A stretch of DNA of 64,000 nt from Prevotellaceae bacterium UBA1391. Lineage in GTDB: Bacteria; Bacteroidota; Bacteroidia; Bacteroidales; Bacteroidaceae. Each line of letters begins with the position of its first letter. Position 1 is the stretch's first letter. A program made the position numbers and the translations under genes. The notes beneath the pieces were generated by a model. The model was not told where the DNA came from. It made no database searches and saw only the letters and a list, made by a program, of their open reading frames with translations. Shown here in pieces: positions 60,243 through 64,000 of this stretch. Location of the stretch: the NCBI GenBank assembly GCA_002305265.1, contig DBQP01000017.1:52130-116129 (forward strand), read 5' to 3'.

Positions 60243-60740
60243 ATGAAAAAATTCATTCTCGCGCTCCTCGTAGCGCTCCCGCTGAGCACATTCGCTCAGA
60301 AATTCGGCCATTACGATTCATCCGCCATCATCCCCAACATGCCCGAGTACACGGCCGCGCAGACCGAGGTGCAGAACATGAGCAAGCAGTATGAGGACGA
60401 GCTCAAGCGCATGCAGACCGAACTCCAGACCAAGCTCGAAGACTATCAGAAGAACGAGGCCACGATGGTCGATGCCGTCAAGCAGCGCCGTCAGCAGGAA
60501 ATGGAGGACCTCAACCAGCGTCTCCAGCAGTACTATCAGACGAGCCAGCAGGAGCTCAACAAGGTGCAGGGCGAGAAGCTGCAGGCCATTCAGGCCAAGG
60601 TGCTCCAGGCCATCGAGGAAATCGGCAACGCAGGCGGCTATGTCTACATCATGGACATGAGCGCCGGTATCCCCTTCATCTCGAAGACGCTCTCCACCGA
60701 CATCACCGCACAGCTCAAGACCAAGCTCGGTCTCAAGTGA
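60243..60740 (+). CDS. OmpH/Skp-family periplasmic chaperone (second copy)
   Basis: A 165-residue protein with a signal peptide (MKKFILALLVALPLSTFAQ), a coiled coil rich in Gln and Glu (ELKRMQTELQTKLEDYQKNE) and the OmpH end LSTDITAQLKTKLGLK. It is clearly related to the first copy but well diverged, so the duplication is old; tandem ompH genes after bamA are usual in Bacteroidota. A 15-bp hairpin lies 51 bp downstream. Confidence 0.92.
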   Translation: MKKFILALLVALPLSTFAQKFGHYDSSAIIPNMPEYTAAQTEVQNMSKQYEDELKRMQTELQTKLEDYQKNEATMVDAVKQRRQQEMEDLNQRLQQYYQTSQQELNKVQGEKLQAIQAKVLQAIEEIGNAGGYVYIMDMSAGIPFISKTLSTDITAQLKTKLGLK

Positions 60741-60791
60741 TCCGTGCCCTCCGCGGCACACCCCTCCGGCATCGTCCGGACACCCCGCAGC

Positions 60792-60829
60792 GCAAGCGGC
60801 CATGAGGCATCCGTCTCATGGCCGCTTGC
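60792..60829. terminator. 15-bp perfect hairpin after the ompH genes
   Basis: GCAAGCGGCCATGAG (60792-60806) pairs perfectly with 60815-60829 around an 8-nt loop. There is no U-run. Its position between convergent units suggests a terminator. Confidence 0.7.
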
Positions 60830-60896
60830 CGCGTTCGCGCTGATGGGTTGTCGCGCGCCGCGACGTCGGTTTCGGCCGTTGCCGCCATTTGCACAC

Positions 60897-60951
60897 GAAG
60901 GCCTTCGTTTTCTGTTTCGAGGGCCTTCGTTTTTCGTTTCGAAGGCCTTCG
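60897..60951. repeat. GAAGGCCTTCG triplet, 22-bp spacing
   Basis: Copies start at 60897, 60919 and 60941; the second is GAGGGCCTTCG. Each is followed by a T-run (GTTTTC, GTTTTTC, GTTTTTG). It lies between the convergent ompH and lipoprotein genes; the rest of the gap (60952-61108) is G-rich without a gene. Confidence 0.88.
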
Positions 60952-61108
60952 TTTTTGCGTGCGTCCGACGCGGGGGAGGAGGCGAGGGGCGGAGGGCCGG
61001 CCACGGACGCGCAGGCTGGGAGAGGGGCCTGCGGGCCGACGATACAGCGCGGGCGCGCCTGCCTCGTGGAGCAGACGCGCCCGTGGCGCTGTGGGGCGGC
61101 GCATGGGG

Positions 61109-61888
61109 TCAGAACACCTCGTTGCCGCGGATGAGGAGGTCGGCCCAGATGCCTCCCTCGCTGTTGTGGTAGATGTATTCCCAGCCGACGCCCTCCTTCA
61201 GGATGGACTTCTGGTGGGCGTTGATGGCCGGCGTGGCGCGGAGCTCCGAAATCAGCAGGAACTTCATGTCGGCCAGTTCCCGCTCGTTGGCCGTTCCTTG
61301 CTTCTCCGCCATCTGATATTCGTAGGTGATGATCGAGTCTTGCACCCATCCCCGCTCGAGCACGACGCCATTGCCGAAGTCGACGGGGAACGTCATGTGT
61401 TCGAATTCCAGCTGGGTGCGTTCGAGGAAGGAGTGGGTCTTCAGCTGTCCGCTGGCCACCTTCTTCTCCACCTGCGCCAGCCGCGCGGGCGTGATGTCGA
61501 AGGAGAAGAACCGTTGCCCCGTCTGCGAGTCGACGTACACGTAGCGCAGGCCTACGCCGCTCTCCTTCATCATCTTTCTCGTCTCGTCGGGCAGGGTGGT
61601 GAGCAGGGCTGCCACGCTCTCGTCGGAGCGCATCTGCTCCTCCACCGTCGCCGACATCATCTTCCAGGTCTCGGGAGTCAGTTCGGCGGTGTACTGGATG
61701 AAGTCGCCTTCCAGCGCGATGGCGGTGATCTGCATGTCCATGCCTTTGAGGTCGATGGGCAGCTGGTCCTGTATTTTCTCTATTTCGGCCTGGATGGCTT
61801 TGTACTTCTGCTCTTGTGCGTTGTTGCAGCCGCTGAGGCCGAGGAGCAGCAGCGTCAGCAGCAGGGTTGTGAGGAGGGTCTGTCGCAT
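61109..61888 (-). CDS. Predicted lipoprotein of unknown function
   Basis: A 259-residue protein starting MRQTLLTTLLLTLLLLGLSGC, a lipoprotein signal with Cys21. A short coiled region (EQKYKAIQAEIEKIQDQLP) is followed by mixed alpha/beta sequence with no family that I recognise. The frame can be extended upstream to 62008, but those residues cover the promoter and are rejected. It is monocistronic and convergent with the ompH genes. Confidence 0.75.
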   Translation of the reverse strand: MRQTLLTTLLLTLLLLGLSGCNNAQEQKYKAIQAEIEKIQDQLPIDLKGMDMQITAIALEGDFIQYTAELTPETWKMMSATVEEQMRSDESVAALLTTLPDETRKMMKESGVGLRYVYVDSQTGQRFFSFDITPARLAQVEKKVASGQLKTHSFLERTQLEFEHMTFPVDFGNGVVLERGWVQDSIITYEYQMAEKQGTANERELADMKFLLISELRATPAINAHQKSILKEGVGWEYIYHNSEGGIWADLLIRGNEVF

Positions 61889-61952
61889 GGGGATGGAGGG
61901 TCGTGTAGGGTTGGGGGGGAGGTGGACGGCTTGCGGTGCGCCGATTGCCTGC

Positions 61953-61960
61953 AAAGGTAA
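61953..61960 (-). promoter_or_regulatory. Promoter -7 box (TACCTTTG on the minus strand)
   Basis: The minus strand reads TACCTTTGCAGG about 65 nt before the lipoprotein start. Confidence 0.7.
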
Positions 61961-62109
61961 TGCTTTTTTGCAGAACCGCTGGCGAAAGCATCTCCTATTT
62001 TCGCGCAATCTTTAGTCTGTATGTGCAGCTTCGACTGTTTTTAAGTTAAAATAGGTTAACAAATAACGCGATAACCTGGTGATTCCGGTGTTATCCGAAC
62101 AAAAAAAAC

Positions 62110-62117
62110 TAACTTTG
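62110..62117 (+). promoter_or_regulatory. Promoter -7 box of the thiamine operon (TAACTTTG)
   Basis: TAACTTTGCAGC directly before the riboswitch, so the transcript begins with the aptamer. Confidence 0.7.
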
Positions 62118-62123
62118 CAGCAA

Positions 62124-62240
62124 AAGATAACGGGGTGCTATGTGGACCTTTGTGCGGATTTTCCGCACCAACGGGGAAAACAGTGCTGAGATTATACCCA
62201 CTGACCTGATGCAGGTAATGCTGCCGTAGGGATGTCAAGT
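62124..62240 (+). promoter_or_regulatory. TPP riboswitch aptamer (thi-box)
   Basis: The conserved TPP aptamer elements are present in order: GGGGTGC at 62132, GTGCTGAGA at about 62183-62191, TACCCACTGACCTGATGC, and GGTAATGCTGCCGTAGGGA at 62214-62232. An extra hairpin (GTGCGGA/TCCGCAC around TTTT, 62152-62168) is the optional P3a stem. Binding of thiamine pyrophosphate should switch off the downstream thiD-thiS-thiE genes. Confidence 0.93.
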
Positions 62241-62298
62241 AAATATCAACACCGATGCAAGTGGCAGGCATGTAGTGTTTGCGCGTCGGTGAATCTCT

Positions 62299-62341
62299 CC
62301 CCCCGTTGAGGTTCATGTGGCCTCTACGGGGGGAATTTTTT
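62299..62341 (+). terminator. Riboswitch expression-platform terminator
   Basis: CCCCCCGTTGAGG (62299-62311) pairs with CCTCTACGGGGGG (62321-62333), one internal mismatch, followed by AATTTTTT. It ends 16 nt before thiD. It is well placed to be formed when the aptamer binds TPP, giving transcriptional control. Confidence 0.85.
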
Positions 62342-62356
62342 ATTGAATGACATAAG

Positions 62357-63232
62357 ATGGGACAATTGGAATACGTCAAGGCACTCACCATCGCTGGCTC
62401 AGACAGTGGCGGTGGTGCAGGCATACAGGCTGATATCAAGACGATGTCGGCGCTGGGCGTTTATGCGGCTTCGGCCGTGACGGCCGTGACAGTACAGAAC
62501 ACGTTGGGCGTCAGCGACGTGCATGCGGTGCCGCCCGCAGTGGTTGAGGCACAGATTCGCAGCGTGATGGACGACATCCGCCCGACGGCGATCAAGATAG
62601 GCATGGTGTACGACGCAGACAGCATGCGCGCCATTGTGCAGGCGTTCAGCCACTATGCGCCCCTGCCGATCGTGCTCGACACGGTGATGGTATCGTCCAG
62701 CGGCTCTGCGTTCATGCAGGCCGGAGCCTTCGAGTGTCTGCGCGACACGCTGCTGCCAATCGCAACGCTTGTCACCCCCAACCTTCCCGAGGCGGCGCGG
62801 CTGGCCGGAATGGACGTCCGCTGCCTGGCCGACATGGACGCGGCAGCCCGCCGGATTGCCGAGTACAACCCGGGTTGGCTGCTCATCAAGGGCGGACATC
62901 TGAACCGCACCAGAATCGAAGACCGCCTCTACAAGAATGGCGAGCTCGTGGCCGTGTTCGGCGGCATGCGGGTCGAGACCACCAACACGCACGGAACGGG
63001 ATGCACGCTCTCCGCCGCCATCGCCGCCTATCTGGCGATGGGACACGGTGTGCCGGAAGCAGTCGAACGCGCCCGAGACTATGTGCAGCAGGCAATCGCG
63101 CAGGGAGCCTGCGTCATAACCGGCCGCGGATTCGGGCCCGTCAACCACCTGTTCGCACCGGTGCCGCTGCAGGCGAAAGCGAGCGGCGCGCCCATGTGCA
63201 CCCAGCGACTTCAATACAGAACCAAGTCATAG
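62357..63232 (+). CDS. thiD: Hydroxymethylpyrimidine/phosphomethylpyrimidine kinase ThiD
   Basis: A 291-residue ribokinase-fold enzyme that phosphorylates HMP twice to HMP-PP for thiamine synthesis. Landmarks are LTIAGSDSGGGAGIQADIKT at the N-terminus, PTAIKIGMVYD, and the anion-hole motif THGTGCTLSAAIA. Full length with a short extra tail (KASGAPMCTQRLQYRTKS) beyond the usual end. It is first in the riboswitch-controlled operon, with thiS starting 2 bp later. Confidence 0.95.
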   Translation: MGQLEYVKALTIAGSDSGGGAGIQADIKTMSALGVYAASAVTAVTVQNTLGVSDVHAVPPAVVEAQIRSVMDDIRPTAIKIGMVYDADSMRAIVQAFSHYAPLPIVLDTVMVSSSGSAFMQAGAFECLRDTLLPIATLVTPNLPEAARLAGMDVRCLADMDAAARRIAEYNPGWLLIKGGHLNRTRIEDRLYKNGELVAVFGGMRVETTNTHGTGCTLSAAIAAYLAMGHGVPEAVERARDYVQQAIAQGACVITGRGFGPVNHLFAPVPLQAKASGAPMCTQRLQYRTKS

Positions 63233-63234
63233 TC

Positions 63235-63432
63235 ATGAGAATATTCGTCAACAACGAGCCGACCGAGACTTCCGCGCAGACGCTCGACGCGCTGGCCGGC
63301 GAGCTGAAGCTGCCCGAGCGAGGCGTGGCCGTCGCCGTAGAAGGACAAATCGCGCCTCGGGCGCAGTGGCCCTCGACCGCCATCGGCGCCGAAGCCCACG
63401 TCACCATCATCAAGGCCACGTTCGGAGGATAG
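63235..63432 (+). CDS. thiS: Sulfur carrier protein ThiS
   Basis: A 65-residue ubiquitin-like carrier. It begins MRIFVNNEPTET and ends in the Gly-Gly (KATFGG) that is converted to a thiocarboxylate and donates sulfur for the thiazole ring. It is packed 2 bp after thiD and 6 bp before thiE. Confidence 0.93.
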   Translation: MRIFVNNEPTETSAQTLDALAGELKLPERGVAVAVEGQIAPRAQWPSTAIGAEAHVTIIKATFGG

Positions 63433-63438
63433 CAGGCG

Positions 63439-64000
63439 ATGTTGCAGTTTATCAGTCACCAGACGCCTCGCTTCACCTATCTCGACTCCATCGCCATGGC
63501 GCTGGAGGGCGGATGCCGGTGGGTGCAGCTCCGGATGAAGGAGTCCACGGCGGAGGAGCGACGGACCGTAGCGCTGCAGGCGCAGCGCATGTGCCGAGAT
63601 GTGCAGGCCATCTTCATCATCGACGACGATGTGGAGCTGGCCCGCGCCATTCATGCCGACGGCGTTCATCTGGGCAAGACCGACATGCCGCTGCGCGAGG
63701 CCCGGAGCCTGCTCGGCCCCGACGCCATCATCGGCGGGACGGCCAACACCTTTGCCGATGTGCTCGACCACTGGCTGGCCGGCGCCGACTATGTGGGTTG
63801 CGGCCCATTCCGCTTCACGACCACCAAGAAAGCCCTCTCGCCCATCCTCGGGCTGGAGGGATACCGACGCATCGTGGCGCAGATGCAGCACCTGCCGCCT
63901 CGGGCCGACGGCCAACGCACGCTGCCGATGGTCGCCATCGGCGGCATCACCGCGGCCGACATCCCCGACATCCTCGCCACCGGCGTCAGTGGCATCGCCC
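63439..64000 (+). CDS. thiE: Thiamine-phosphate synthase ThiE (cut by window end)
   Basis: The first 187 codons of ThiE, which joins HMP-PP and thiazole phosphate. The start MLQFISHQTPRF is followed by WVQLRMKE, IIDDDVELARAIHADGVHLG and the phosphate-binding region YVGCGPFRFTTTKKALSPIL, then AIGGITAADI. The frame is open to the last base, so the C-terminus lies outside the window. Third gene of the TPP-controlled operon. Confidence 0.93.
   Translation, partial: MLQFISHQTPRFTYLDSIAMALEGGCRWVQLRMKESTAEERRTVALQAQRMCRDVQAIFIIDDDVELARAIHADGVHLGKTDMPLREARSLLGPDAIIGGTANTFADVLDHWLAGADYVGCGPFRFTTTKKALSPILGLEGYRRIVAQMQHLPPRADGQRTLPMVAIGGITAADIPDILATGVSGIA

Noticed and set aside
61889..62008. A longer N-terminus for the lipoprotein at 61109-61888
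   Set aside because: The extension covers the promoter box at 61953 and lacks a signal peptide, whereas the start at 61888 gives a proper lipoprotein signal.
1..64000. tRNA or rRNA genes
   Set aside because: I saw no rRNA-like block, and no cloverleaf with a recognisable T-loop was found by eye. A covariance-model scan would be needed to exclude a single tRNA.

Overview
The window is from a member of the Bacteroidota, order Bacteroidales, with very high GC for that group. I base this on Bacteroidota -7 promoter boxes (TANNTTTG) upstream of most transcription units, little use of Shine-Dalgarno sites, lineage-typical families (DUF5675, DUF3098, DUF6089, DUF6242, DUF2264), secreted GH97 and GH29 enzymes, and the gene orders ftsX-DUF3098-uppP-truB-queA-folK and uppS-bamA-ompH-ompH. 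It may be Prevotellaceae-like, but I cannot fix genus or species. No rRNA, tRNA, CRISPR array, prophage or transposase is visible.

Layout. 0.3-6 kb: a DUF5675 protein, then on the minus strand an outer-membrane barrel, a large TPR protein and a NUDIX hydrolase. 6.3-11 kb: a small membrane protein and a redox operon (tatA, tatC, a fused NapH/NapG-like iron-sulfur membrane protein, a Tat-exported lipoprotein oxidoreductase). 11.3-14.5 kb: two membrane acyltransferases and a LicD protein, probably decorating a surface glycan. 14.8-15.6 kb: a sugar-acid dehydrogenase. 15.8-26.2 kb: a type I restriction-modification island (hsdM, a YhcG-type nuclease, hsdS, two Fic genes, hsdR). It is mosaic: AT-rich accessory genes lie between GC-rich hsdM and hsdR, with a 106-bp duplicated hsdR 5' end, a second hsdR relic and two arrays of a 42-bp repeat. 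26.7-35.3 kb: guaA, an acetyltransferase, pckA, a NupG-type nucleoside transporter, a lipoprotein and a DUF2264 protein. 35.4-42.7 kb: a TatD-like hydrolase overlapping folK tail to tail, then the minus-strand housekeeping run queA, truB, uppP, DUF3098, ftsX, miaB. 43.4-47 kb: GH29 and GH97 enzymes. 47.3-49.6 kb: a copper chaperone and a CopA ATPase that lacks its nucleotide-binding domain. 50-52.6 kb: an ECF-like sigma factor, a predicted anti-sigma/cysteine-peptidase fusion, and ribD. 53.2-60.7 kb: a DUF6242 lipoprotein, a DUF6089 barrel, uppS, bamA and two ompH/skp genes. 61.1-64 kb: a lipoprotein, then a TPP riboswitch controlling thiD-thiS-thiE, with thiE cut by the window end.

The most unusual signal is outside the genes. 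At least a dozen intergenic regions hold tandem arrays with different core sequences but the same 22-bp register, about two DNA turns. One core, the palindrome GAAGGCCTTC, recurs at six loci; all five complete loci have exactly three copies 22 bp apart. Other arrays use unrelated cores (TGCRRCCG, GCAGGCGGTG, GTGCATCATC, GCGAACGTGC, GGYGCATCTT, ACGACTGCG). Their even distribution and shared period suggest a genome-wide process or a binding architecture with a 22-bp footprint. I know of no description of it for this organism.
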